Positions 13,791-25,357 of a DNA stretch of 64,000 nt are shown in pieces. The stretch spans positions 27,315,649-27,379,648 of the forward strand of contig NC_037638.1 of NCBI RefSeq assembly GCF_003254395.2, in the 5' to 3' direction. This stretch comes from Apis mellifera (Eukaryota > Arthropoda > Insecta > Hymenoptera > Apidae). Below the pieces are notes generated by a model. That model ran no database searches and had not been told where the DNA came from. It saw only the letters and a program-made list of their open reading frames with translations. The stretch's first letter is position 1; each line of letters begins with the position of its first letter. The position numbers were made by a program, and so were the translations under genes.

Positions 13791-14160
13791 TTGAAGCGTT
13801 AAGCCGCGTACACACCGGTGGAGCGCACGTGCGGCGGGAAGCTGGTAGCCAGAGGTGTAAAAACGAACGAAAGCATATATCATGGTGGTGTAATGCAATA
13901 TCGGTTGGTACCCTTTCTTGGCCCAGGGGCCTGACATCGCGCTTCGTACGCCCGTGTAAGTATAAGTAATGTCTGTTATTTGCCGGGTATTAGTTTTTGC
14001 ACGGGGCTAACTTATCGTCCTCGTAAAGTGGCGCACAATTACCTGTCTCTACTGTGCGACCAGCGCGGCAGAGTCTCTCGCAACGATTGCTCGTGTCACG
14101 TCCAAGAGGTTCACCTCCGTGAAATTACATTTACGTTCTACTGACAATAAAACGACGGCA
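13791..14160. other. G+C-richer block, candidate regulatory DNA
   Basis: This is repeat-free, balanced-composition sequence followed directly by a TA/CA-type repeat at 14218-14268. No coding frame fits. It is a candidate conserved element. Confidence 0.25.
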
Positions 14161-17100
14161 AGACGAATGGGCGAATCGGCGTGAAAGGAATTACACATAC
14201 GTCGGAATGCGGGAAGTGTATATGTATATACATATATACATATATGTGTATATACATGTGTACATATGTTGCCTAGAATTTGACTTTAATCTCCAACGAT
14301 TTATCATATCTTTGTTCCGCCAATTTCGAACACCGCTATTCCCACGACTAAATTAATTCGAACGAACGATTTCGAATATTTAACAGGTGTTGTAATATTT
14401 GTATCGGTCTCGTTAATCAGAATCGATACTGGTCAATAATAGTCGTTAGTTTTCAAATTAAACGAACCGTCAGAAACGTATTCACGATAGATAGCGTTAT
14501 CGAGTTTCACGAATCAGTCTTTAAGTCAATGTTCTCGTCGATATATTTAAAATTACCGGATGATTCTTTTCCTTTCTTTCCTCTTCTCCTTTTTTCCTTT
14601 TCCTCTCTTCATTCTTACCTTCCTCTGTTTCTCTCCGTTTAACCGCTCCTCCGTTTTGTGATGTAATCATTTAAAATCGACGACATTTCCGAAGTAGCAG
14701 CCGTTACGAATAACGGCCCGATAAGGAGGATCACCGAAAGGGTATTTATACCTGTGTGTGTGTGTGCGCTCACGGTTGGTCCAATTAAGACGACCCAGCA
14801 GCGCACAAGATTCCAACGATCCGAAAGATTTACTTTGTACCCGTTTGACGACCACACGCAAAATCAATAAATACCTTGTTCAAATGACTTCTAATTGTAT
14901 TCGTTCGTTGAGAATTGATTTCCACTTTATCTTTAAAGTTATAATTTAAAAAAGACGCGACTTTTAATCCATTCAATTACAATTAACGCGAATTGGTTTA
15001 TTTTATATAACACGAAATAAAAAATAGAACGATAAAAAATATTATATATTCTCTTTTTAAACGGGGAAAGAACAGAATGCAATAAAACGATACATTTTTA
15101 ATTTTGCAAACGTCAAATCAACACTCGAACTCGGTTCGAAAAATCTCGTAACGCGATAAACTTTTCAACACTCGAAAATCAATAATTAGAAATCTATACA
15201 ATCGATGATTGATGGAGAGAGAGAAAAATTGAGATATAATAAACCGATTGATGGATCGATTGCACAGGAAATTAATCTGGGAAATTTATATCGGAGAATA
15301 CTCGAAAAGAAACGGGGATGTAAGAGGCATTTCCGTCGACCTCGATGAGAATCGAAGGTTGCTCTCGTTTGTTCGCAGCATATAACGAACGACCTCGAGG
15401 GTGAAAATGGAGTGAAAGTACACCTGGCCTACCGTTACACGCAACTAGAAGGGATGTCGGGTGGGGCGGGTATACGAAATACCGCGAAAAATCTACACGG
15501 AATACCCTTGAACTTTTTCCAATGGCAGTTCCGTCGTGCGGCCACCCAGAAAGTCCGCACATAAATTCACCCATGACGGAATTCATAACGATTACGAAGG
15601 AGGAGGGCAGAATGCTGCGAGAGCTTCCCATTCTATACTTACCAAGCTGAATTTTATTGTCGTGAAAGTAACCACAATGGGCCGATACCGACTTTTTCGT
15701 TGTTATACGAATTTTAGGAAAAACCTACCTTCCAAAAGACGTTCATTCTGTTTACTGGAAACGACGCATGGTCCTTTTATCCGACCATTTAACGCTCATT
15801 TCGTCCCAAAAGAAAATACATCAAATTTTGTAATTTAATTGTCATTTCATTATTAACGCGAATTCGTGTATTGTACAATCGCAAGAAATTTATATCTAAT
15901 CGAATTATTAAAAGTTATCGCGAAATTGAAATTAAAAATTGAGGATCAATTATGATATTTCTCGTAGCAGTAGATTACTCTTACGTATTTTCGTCTTCGA
16001 TATATTCATTTTTCGTCCTCATTGTTTTCAAGTATATCGATCTTATATCCGATACTAGGTTACGTATTCTATTCTTTGGTGAATTCCGTGAATAGCCAAA
16101 CCCATACCCGATTCCGAGCGACAAATGGTCGTATTGTGACTACCCACACATTGTGTCACGAAACTACTACCAGCGAGAGAGAACGACATTTTAAAGACTC
16201 GTGAATAGAAACGACCCCCCCCCCCTCCCCCTCGGTATTTCGATGAAAGGGATTACTTTGGGATTTCGAATCAAAGCGTGTCAAATAGGATATTTATACC
16301 GTGTTAAAAAACCTCGATATATCTATATAATATATTTAAAATTTCACGTCCAATAATTTTTTTCTCCTCTCCTTTTTTTCTTCTTTCTCCTCCCGTAAAT
16401 TGGAGCGGGATAAAAACGTTATCTTTCCCGAGCAACGATCGAAATATTATCGAGCGATCGATCGATATATCCGAAAAGAAGAAAAAAATGGAAGGGAGGG
16501 AGGGAGGGAGGGGAGGCCTAATTGCACCGTTCCCCCTACGAAACTTTCTTTCGAAATAGTATGGTGTTGTCCCGAGTCGGTGGGGTGGGAAGAATCAGGA
16601 CGGAATCTCCTCTAATGATCGCTGACTTAATATTCTCCGGATGTTCGTACTCGATTTAACGAGGGCGGCACTGATGGCAGACCACAAAGCACGCGTGTTG
16701 CACGCAGGTGGATGCCGAAAAATAGACCGGCCGTTCTCCGATCCGAGAACTGGCCCCTCTCGATCGTGAAACGTGAACACCGCTCTGACGCCAGTTAGTT
16801 GCAGCCGCCACCAAGAGAGAAACGCGCGGGAACCTGTCCTCCAAACCCGGCCCGCCAAGAGATAACCAACTCTCGGATAAGATACGCTAATTGAGAGATC
16901 TTAATTGAAGCACAATCCCTTTTCGGCTTTTTTCTCTTCTCTCCTCGCGAACACGAACCGGCCTTCCCTTCCGATCCCTTTCGCCAATCCTTCGCCGATC
17001 TCGTATAAAAAATTTAGAATAGTTTTTCGAAATAATAAATGTAAACGAGGAGATAATTTCTTTCTTTCTTTCTTCTTTTCTCAAAAAAGGATTCGATGAT

Positions 17101-18902
17101 TTTCTTAAACGACGATGAACACGACGATCGAGATCTATCTTTATCGCTCGAGATAAAGAGGATAAGATGGAGAAAACGCGCGTGATGAATTTGACGCGAG
17201 CAGTCACACGACACAAATCTTGTACTTTTCGTGGTTGATACCATCTGCTCGAGTATAAGTTTCACGTAAATCTGACCCGAAAAGGTAAAAAAAAAAAAAA
17301 AAAACAGTAGATCGTCCGGACGAAAGCGGATCGCAAAGCAGGTATTATCCCGTAAGATAAAGTTTCCGGTGGCGTAGCTCGAAAACGTCCAACGAGGAAG
17401 GTAATCTCGGGATCTTAGATGCGAGAATGCAGGGGACCACTCTCGACCCAGTGGCGCGTGAATCTATACGAGACTGGGGGGAGAGGGGAGGAGGAGAGGG
17501 AAGGTATAGAGAGAAGCGAGGTTACTGAAAGAAGGAGAAAAAAGGGGTAGGAGAAGAAGAGGAAGAGAAAAAGGGGGTGAAAAACTTAACGGCTTGGTCG
17601 AGTCCCAGACGCGTGATTTCTAGATCAAACACTCGAGAGCGTTAAGAAGGAAGTTGGAAGGGGTGCTTATTCGAGTCGGCCGGTCTATGTAAGAAAAGGG
17701 GGTGTCAACGAGCTGTTACGAGGGATCGAAATTGGGGGACCCACTCCTTTTTTTTTCTTCTTTATTTCTTTCTTTCCTTTTTTTATTCTCCGTCTCTTTT
17801 CACCACTGGCCATTCTTCGATCTTTCTCCTCGATACATCCTCGAGAGAAAAGAGGAGAGGTATATATATATATGGAGGCAAGAGGATCTTTCGACGATTA
17901 TTTAAGGAGCCCTTCAGAGTTTACCTCCCAAGGAAATCAACGGTTGAAATTGGAGTGGCGGCGGGAGTGAGCCTTGTATCTACACCTTCTTCCGCCCTTC
18001 TTTGTACATATGGAAGAACGTAATACCTTTCGAGCCATCGCGGTAAACACTCACTCACGGCCCGATCCGATCCCTACCAATTGTTTGATTTTGGCTTTCG
18101 GTCTCGAGTGGATTTGAGCGGATTTGCGCATCGACGGGTATACAAGTAGTATTTGCTTCCATAGTCCAGCGCAAATCCGTTCCATCGAAAAGAGTGAAAT
18201 ACTCTTTGATCGGGGAAATCCTTTTAAAACCCTGATTACGTTTACGATATATTATCACTCTCTTCAATTTCCTTCTACTCGATTCGCAATCACTCGTTAC
18301 GAATCATTTATTTATTTATTTTCTTTCTTCACGAATGTTCAGCAAGATCGAAGGTATGGCTCGTAATTATAAGTATCAAATTACCGGATACACGATAAAT
18401 CTTTGATGGAAATTGTTTTGTAATAAGTTTATTCGCTTTGCGTTATAACTCGTTGACAAATCAATACGCGATAACGATTTTATCATTATTTTCTTTTAGA
18501 ATAATATCGATATCGATCCAAACTCGAGTCAATTTGTATCGAAAAAATTTGCATCCACGATGAAATTTGAGAACACTGAATAACTGGAGATTGAGATTAA
18601 AAATGGGGAGCACAGGGTTATAGTTTGGAATTGGAGGTTTTTATATAAGAGTAAATAAATACAATAAGGTATAGCAGTGTATGAGCGTGTATTTGACAGT
18701 GTTTTTTTTCTCTCTCGTACGGCGGCACACATTATTAGAATTCGCAGTACGTATGCGATTTAAGTTGGAATGTTTATATTATTGCTAGTTGCTCCGGGCG
18801 TGCTGCACTCGTAGTAACGAGCTTGCTTCACAAACGGAACCAACATTTCTCGATACGATTAATACTGAGAATCGTAAACGATTTCGTTTAACTCGGATGA
18901 CA
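14161..18902. other. Intergenic DNA, no gene seen
   Basis: It holds an alternating TA/CA tract at 14218-14268, a poly-C-rich tract at 16217-16232, a (GGGA)n tract near 16493-16514, an 18-20 base A run near 17287-17304 and (TA)n 17862-17872. Minus-strand donor-like CTTG|GTAAGTATA near 15640 has no partner that I can identify. Confidence 0.55.
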
Positions 18903-18998
18903 GAGGTCGTTGGACATCGACCAGATAACGGCTCGTTCGGTGTTCCTCATAGAAAAATCAGAAAGTTCTGACTCACTGGCCGATGTCCAACGTTCCTC
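18903..18998. ncRNA. Inverted repeat that could fold as a microRNA-like hairpin
   Basis: The 5' arm 18903-18924 and 3' arm 18976-18998 pair as 4 bp, a 1x2 internal loop, 12 uninterrupted bp, a 1x1 mismatch and 4 bp, with a 51-nt terminal loop that contains its own 6-bp stem. I do not recognise it as a known miRNA. The large loop is atypical, so this is a structure call rather than a proven RNA gene. Confidence 0.3.
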
Positions 18999-19477
18999 CC
19001 TCGTTCATGGAAACGCAATTCCCGATTTCCCTCGACGCGTGTACGAACGAAGCACGTCCGGGATACATCGACACATCGATTTAGTAGGTAACAGGTGGGC
19101 CTCTATATTACAACGCGAATTACAATGTAGAATAACATTATCATCATCATCATCATCGTCGTCGTCGTTCGTTATACAACAATCATCGTAATAATTATTA
19201 TTATTATCGTCGTTTCATCGCAATCGATCATCGTGTGGTGTGCTTAAGACAAGTCGGTATTAAATATCTTACAATACACATCATCTTTCGTATATATATT
19301 TATATTTTATTTATATTTATATATTTATATATATATATATTTATATATATGTACTTTACCTTTTTTTTTCATTATACATATATATATATATACTATCTAT
19401 CTATAGGATAGTCAGATTCGTCTCTTGCGTTTCATTCGTTTCTTTCCTTCTTGCCGTTCGCGTTTATCGATTGTGAG

Positions 19478-19511
<34 letters not shown>

Positions 19512-20108
19512 CAAAGGAGGAGGAATTTTGTCCGATAATCGTTTTATCGTGCTCGAAGTCAAGGCACGCGTCAACGACAGGGGAATTCGACGAATGTTTT
19601 TTTTTTCTTTTCTTTTCTTTTTTCTTTTTTGTGCTATTATCGCGTATTATTAAAAATACAACTACACTTGCTTCTCAAAAATTGCTTCTCGTAAAATGCT
19701 AAACGCAACTATGTATATATATATATATATATATAGTATTGCTTCGAAATATCGAATATGATCGTAGAAAAAATGTGAATTGTGTTTCGTTGAATATAAA
19801 AAACTAAACGCCAAGTGACTTGACATCGAGCAAACCGATGATTTTCTAAGGAACGTTGGTCGAGAATCGCTGCGCGTTATTTATCTATAATTTGTCCTTT
19901 CTTTCTTTCTTTTTCTCGATGTTCGTTTCTTCTCTTTCTTTTCTTCTCTTCTCGTCGAGAATAGAAGAAATCGATCGGAAATTATTCGGTGTATTCCCGC
20001 TTTCCCTGCTGCTATTTCAAACGTCGCTGCAATTCACGACTCGATGTTACGTTTACGCATATTACGAAACGATTTGTATTAATTTTTTTAATTGTTACGA
20101 TATTTTTC

Positions 20109-20144
<36 letters not shown>
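20109..20144. repeat. (CTTT)n microsatellite
   Basis: About nine near-perfect tetranucleotide units. Confidence 0.93.
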
Positions 20145-20405
20145 TAATCGTCGATTGCTTGCATTTTTTTTTTTATTTGTGTTTCGCGCGCGAAATTTTT
20201 ATTCGTAACTTAGCCTGCATACGCCACGCGCCGATAGACGAAGTGTTGCGACAATAAACGAAAATAAAAAAAAAAAAAAAAAAAGAGAAACTCGAAAACA
20301 ACTATTCCGAATAACTTTGATCGTTTTCTCTTTTTCGAAATGATTGATTAGAGATTAGAGCGCACGTCAACGGAATGATCCTAGTGCTTGTCAAAAAGAA
20401 AAAAG

Positions 20406-20406
20406 T

Positions 20407-20445
<39 letters not shown>
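20406..20445. repeat. (TAA)n microsatellite
   Basis: About 13 perfect trinucleotide units, a likely polymorphic marker. Confidence 0.95.
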
Positions 20446-22000
20446 TGAGAGGGACGCGAATCGAAGAGAAATAATTTCTTTCGCGTTTATCCGCCATGAT
20501 TCATCAGACGGACGTGTGGCGTTTCTACGAACAATTTGCCGTCTACTTTTTTTTTTCTTTTTTTTTTCTTTTTTTTTTTTTCTTTTTTTAGCGACACGTA
20601 CAAACACCGTTCAGGGCGAAAATAGGGTCTCTACGCACTGCCACTCGTACGAAAAAAACGAAATTAACTAATCAGGTATTGAGTATTTTTTTTCTCGGAT
20701 TTAGGATTGATAACGATAAAAAGGGGAGAGAAGGAAAGTAAGTACAACTATATGAGAGAAATGACGACGGGATATATCGCGAACGAATGAATGGAAATTA
20801 TTTAATATTTGATCGAATGTAAGAACGAAAATTTTCTCGAAACGCGCGTTTCACGTTCAATCAAAGAAAGAGGAGGAAGGAGGAGGAAAAGAAGAGGAAG
20901 AGGAAGAAGAAAAATGAAATTCTTCTAGAGAAGTAGAGCAACGAGTAAAATTCGTCGTCTCGTTGGAAGAAGAATTACGAAAAAAGAAGAAAAAAAAATC
21001 AAGGAGGATTAACGAAGAAAAAAAAACGAGAAGATAACGAATAAGTAAAATAATAATAAAGAGAGCAGCGCACATTTCCGTACATATATAGGAGGAAAAG
21101 GTGTTCTCGGGCGGTTTGGTTTTTTTTTTGTAGTAATCTAAACATGATTTCAATAAATAAGCTACCTAGGGCACGAGTTGTTTTTTTTTTTTTTTTTTTT
21201 TGGGAGAAAGGGGCAAGCGGCCCTTACGTGGCGAATCTGCGAAAACGAAGGAATCAGGGATGACGCTCGATACCTCTTTTTTCTCTTTTCTTTTCACGCG
21301 ATTCGTTTCATCGATCGCGGAGATCCAACGCGTTCTTGGGTTGTAAATTCGCGAAATACGAAACGTGTATATAATATTTGTTATATACTCGAGGCCGAGG
21401 AACGTGTCCGCCGATCCTTTTTTTCGTTGAGTCGCCGTTACGTCGTATATCGTGTACCTAACCTAGTAATACAGTCTGCAGTAGCGGTCCTAAGGATTAA
21501 CTTCATTTTAACGGTCGTAATATATAATATATTACACGCAGTCACACGCGTTCAGAGGCAGATATACGTACGCACGCAGAAAATGCACACAAATACTTTT
21601 AAGCTCGTACACGAACACGCAGTTTAAGCCGATACTCTCTCAACAATATAATCTCACTCTCATCCCATATCCGAAAAATATAGATTTCTTGTGTGAATCC
21701 TCTTGTCCGAATCCCAACGCGAAAAGTGAAAATTCGCGTGGAGAGCGCGAATCGTATTTCAAATACATGTCGTACAAAATATTCAGATTATTCCTGTTAT
21801 TTATTCGTCCGTTTGTCTAAACATCGTCCCAGAATAAATTTACGAAAAATATATATATCACACGCTTATCCCATCCCCGAGAAATAGCGTATGCATATAC
21901 CGATTCTCTGTCTCAATAAATTCCGTTTGCGTAATATGTATGTGCGTTTCGGAGTAATCGACTTTCACGCACGTGCGTATTTTTTTCCTTTTTTTCCCTT

Positions 22001-22031
<31 letters not shown>

Positions 22032-22230
22032 TTAATATATGTGTATATATAAATATACGTATGTATATATACACGTATATGTGTATAAATAATATCGATT
22101 AAGAATAAAATAGTAAAAAATTGCTTAGACGAATGGAGCAGCCGTTGATAAAATAGCGATCCGAAGATTTGGACCGCGTGGCGGAGCTTCGACATGAACG
22201 TGACACGGTGAGAACTGCGTGTACGTCGCG

Positions 22231-22309
22231 AGCAGGCAGGCACGCACGCACGCACGCACACATAATATTATCATACACGCAGGCAGGCACGCATGCACGC
22301 ACGCACGCT
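22231..22309. repeat. Duplicated GCAG/GCAC microsatellite
   Basis: Two similar blocks of (GCAG)2(GCAC)n, about 50 bp apart, are separated by an A+T-rich spacer. Confidence 0.9.
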
Positions 22310-22897
22310 ACATTAGGCGGCGTAATTAGCACAGCGAGCGAGAGAGTCTTGCGCAGCGTGAGCTCTACTGCGCGACCACGCCGGAGAGTTACACCTTTTC
22401 AGCGCTCCCCTAATCCCCGGAAATATTTCCTTCCTTCCTTCCTTCCTTCCTTCCTTTCCTTTCTTCTCTTTCGAAAATGTAATGTGACTATAGCTGCGCT
22501 AAATTCTTCGTTTATATCTAAATATATATATATCGACTAAATCAATTCTCTCTGTCGTTTCGATCGAGTCGAACGCTTGGTGTGAATTTGCTTGAACTTC
22601 GAGATCAATTTGAGAATAAAAGGGAAATATTTCCGTGGGGGAATGCGCGAAACGATACTTTGGTTCGTGCATCTCTCCGCGCGTGAATTGCGGTCTGTGA
22701 CAGCGCTTGAAGCACGATAGCTGTCCGATTGCGCAACGATTTAGGCCGATCGCGCGCAACAAACGTGTACTTAATTATTCTTCCATCGCTAAAATCGATC
22801 CCCTAAACTGGATCCTAAAAAACGAATACGCGGATTTTTTCCCCTACTACTTCTTACTTTTTCTTCTCCTCTGCCGGTTCTTTTTTTTTTTTTCTAT

Positions 22898-22903
22898 TTT
22901 ATT
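22898..22903 (-). terminator. Candidate polyadenylation signal AATAAA for the FGF8-like gene
   Basis: This is the first canonical AATAAA on the minus strand after the stop codon, about 700 nt downstream. An A-rich stretch (in transcript sense) precedes it at 22950-22979. No transcript evidence is available, so the true end may differ. Confidence 0.35.
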
Positions 22904-23602
22904 CTATTTCATTTACGTACGTCAAACTAGTTTTTCTGGATTTTTTTTTCTTCTTTTTTTTTCCTTTTTTTTTTTTCTTCTGGAAACGAGACAACGAGAA
23001 CGATCGAGAGAGATAATCGGTGAAACAGTGAAATAAGAAACGAGCGGCACGGGCGAGTTCGTTAATCGACCACCCTCCAACTAATCAAGTATCAAAAATT
23101 TAGCGATGGAACGAAAGGGAAATTATGGATATTATATCGTGCATACTTGCCTGAAAGGATTCAGTCGGGGGCAAGTGTGAAATGGAATTTAACGACGCGT
23201 AACGAAAGCTCTAGCCAACAAGACTGTCTTCCTGCAACTCGGTACGCTCTCCGTTTCTACGTCCCTCGAGCGAACGTAGAATTTTCGTTGTTGCTTGTCG
23301 TCCGTATAGCGAGATGCGGTTGGTCGTGTGTGTGTGTGTATCCGTGTATCTTCGTGTGTACGTGTATATGTGTATGTGTGTGTGCGCGTGTACCCAAGCG
23401 AGCAGGAGACACGAGGCGAGCCAGCCAGCTTTTGTTCGTTGCGATCAATCGAGGCGCGTGCTTCGAGCCGCGTTTCACGTGGTGCCGCGTTAGTGGGTTC
23501 CTGACATCTCGACCGTACGTTCCACCAGCGTATTTGGCAGTCTGATCTCAGGTTCTCACGGATGTAGATGAGGCAGTCTTGATCGGCGAGCCAGTGCGCG
23601 GC
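22904..23602 (-). other. Presumed 3' UTR of the FGF8-like gene
   Basis: This is the interval between the stop codon and the first AATAAA. It has a (GT)n-rich stretch at 23322-23392 on the plus strand and T-rich tracts at 22881-22980. No coding signal continues past the stop. Confidence 0.4.
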
Positions 23603-24040
23603 TCAATACTTGTTGGCCTCGACGAAGAGGCGGCTCTCGTGCGGCCATCTCCGCGGCGCGGACATCTTCTCGCCTTGGCGCATCTTCCAACGATTCGAGT
23701 GCCGATAATGATGCGTCGTGTGGATAGTCTCCCTCGTGCTGTCCGCCTGCAACAGCGAGTTCTTCGTGTTGTCCCTCGCCGGCGACGGTTTCCTCGAAAC
23801 CACGTACGGATCCCTCGGCCCCATACCGCCCATGTCCGCGTTCACCAGGCTGTTGTGGTGGTTTATGTCCGCGTGGGGATTGTACTTGATGAAATTGAAG
23901 CACTCCTGCCGGCCGCGATTCTTGATCGGGTAGCCGGACTTGTTGAACCCGAGATACCGCGAATTATTCACGTTTCTGTACGTCAGATACGAGCCGTTGT
24001 ACTCCTCGTAGAACTGACAATAACCCTTTTGCTTCTTAAG
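23603..24040 (-). CDS. Fgf8: FGF8-like coding exon 5 (core end, C-terminal tail, stop)
   Basis: The acceptor is TTTTGTTCGCAG. The exon encodes residues 102-246 and ends with TGA at 23603-23605. The first part completes the FGF core: GYCQFYEEYNGSYLTY (compare CVF.E...NNYTAL in FGF8), SRYLGFNKSGYPIKN (compare GWY.AF.K.GRPRK) and FNFIKYNP (compare HFMKRYP). The C-x-F-x-E-x-Y signature is one residue shorter than the usual spacing. The remaining ~90 residues are polar and basic, without a recognised domain, and end in ANKY. Such divergent tails also occur in insect FGF8-like ligands. Confidence 0.92.
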   Translation of the reverse strand, partial: LKKQKGYCQFYEEYNGSYLTYRNVNNSRYLGFNKSGYPIKNRGRQECFNFIKYNPHADINHHNSLVNADMGGMGPRDPYVVSRKPSPARDNTKNSLLQADSTRETIHTTHHYRHSNRWKMRQGEKMSAPRRWPHESRLFVEANKY

Positions 24041-24268
24041 CTGCGAACAAAAGAAAATATAGAAAGCTACCTCTCTCTCTCTCTCCCCTTCTCTTCCTAG
24101 CGCGTGTAAATAAATATCGAAATGGGACAACGCGAGCTCCCCTCGGATTTACGCGCTTTAACTTAACCGTGTCTGCTGCAAGAGTCTCGAATCACCGCAG
24201 ACAATTTAATAATCTTCGCTCGCAAATTATACTTTTAACGAGGATCTTCTCTAACGTACAAACGACGG

Positions 24269-24311
<43 letters not shown>

Positions 24312-24759
24312 AAACGCCCCGTAACCGTACGATCCGTACGCGTATAAATTTACCCGGCAGCGCGCGATAATGAAATATGTCTACTAATTGGCGGGCAAGT
24401 GTAATTACCAGGCCGACGAGTTTCCATTTCTTGTTGAAGCAGATGTATCGCTGGCTCTTCTCAGCGAAGATGTACAACATTTTACTGAAGTCCTCGGACT
24501 GGGTCGTAAGTTTTTCTGCAACATCAAGCATAAAAAAAAAAAAAAAAAAAAAGAAAAGAAACGTTCGATTAAACGAGATGAAACAACGATCATGATTTTG
24601 AAATTTTTCAACGAGGAAAAAAATGGGGCGTGTTTTCTCGCGGCGCGGGGAAGGGGGCAAAGGAAATGGAAGAGGCGAGAATAGCGTAAAAGGAAGAAAC
24701 TTTATTTATTTTACTGAAATCCTCGGACTGAGTCGTAAGTTTTTCTGCAACATCAAGCA

Positions 24760-24790
<31 letters not shown>

Positions 24791-25323
24791 ACGTTCGATT
24801 AAACGAAATGAAACAACGATCGTAATCATTTTGAAATTTTTCGACGAGGAAAAAAATGGGGCGTGTTTTCTCGCGGCGCGGGGAAGGAGGGCAAAGGAAA
24901 TGGAAGAGGCGAGAATAATGTAAAAGGAAGAAACTTTATAAAATAATCGGGGAGGTATCGGTTATCGAGGAGAAAACCGCAGGGTAGTAGTGGAGGAGGT
25001 AACGCGGCGGTTGTGTGCGTTCGGTATGCGAGCTGGCATATTTCCGAGAAGAGATCTCCTCTCGAGGTTTATAGCGCGAGTTGTACCTACATCGATGGCT
25101 CGAAGAGAGAGAGAGAGAGAGAGAGGAGGGGACCCTCTTCCAGCCAGTGTGTTCGGCACTGGAAGAAAGGAAGAAAAGGTTGGCTAAGCCTGCCGCCGAG
25201 GCTAGTTGGTGCTAATGAAGGAGGCACAGACCGACCGGTGTGTACTTTGCCACTTAGCGGGTCCTGTCGTGCCTCGACCCCGAACCGTATACACGTTGCG
25301 CTACGCTCGCTGTGCGCTACGCC

Positions 25324-25357
<34 letters not shown>

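Larger units (their letters stand above)
18999..22890. other. Microsatellite-dense intergenic DNA
   Basis: It contains A+T repeats 19293-19400, a 29-base A run 19483-19511, (TA)n 19714-19735, (CTTT)n 20109-20144, (TAA)n 20406-20445, T-rich 20547-20589, a T run 21181-21200, (TC)n 22009-22031, GCAG/GCAC repeats 22231-22309 and (TTCC)n 22427-22456. All longer frames cross these repeats. No gene seen. Confidence 0.65.
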
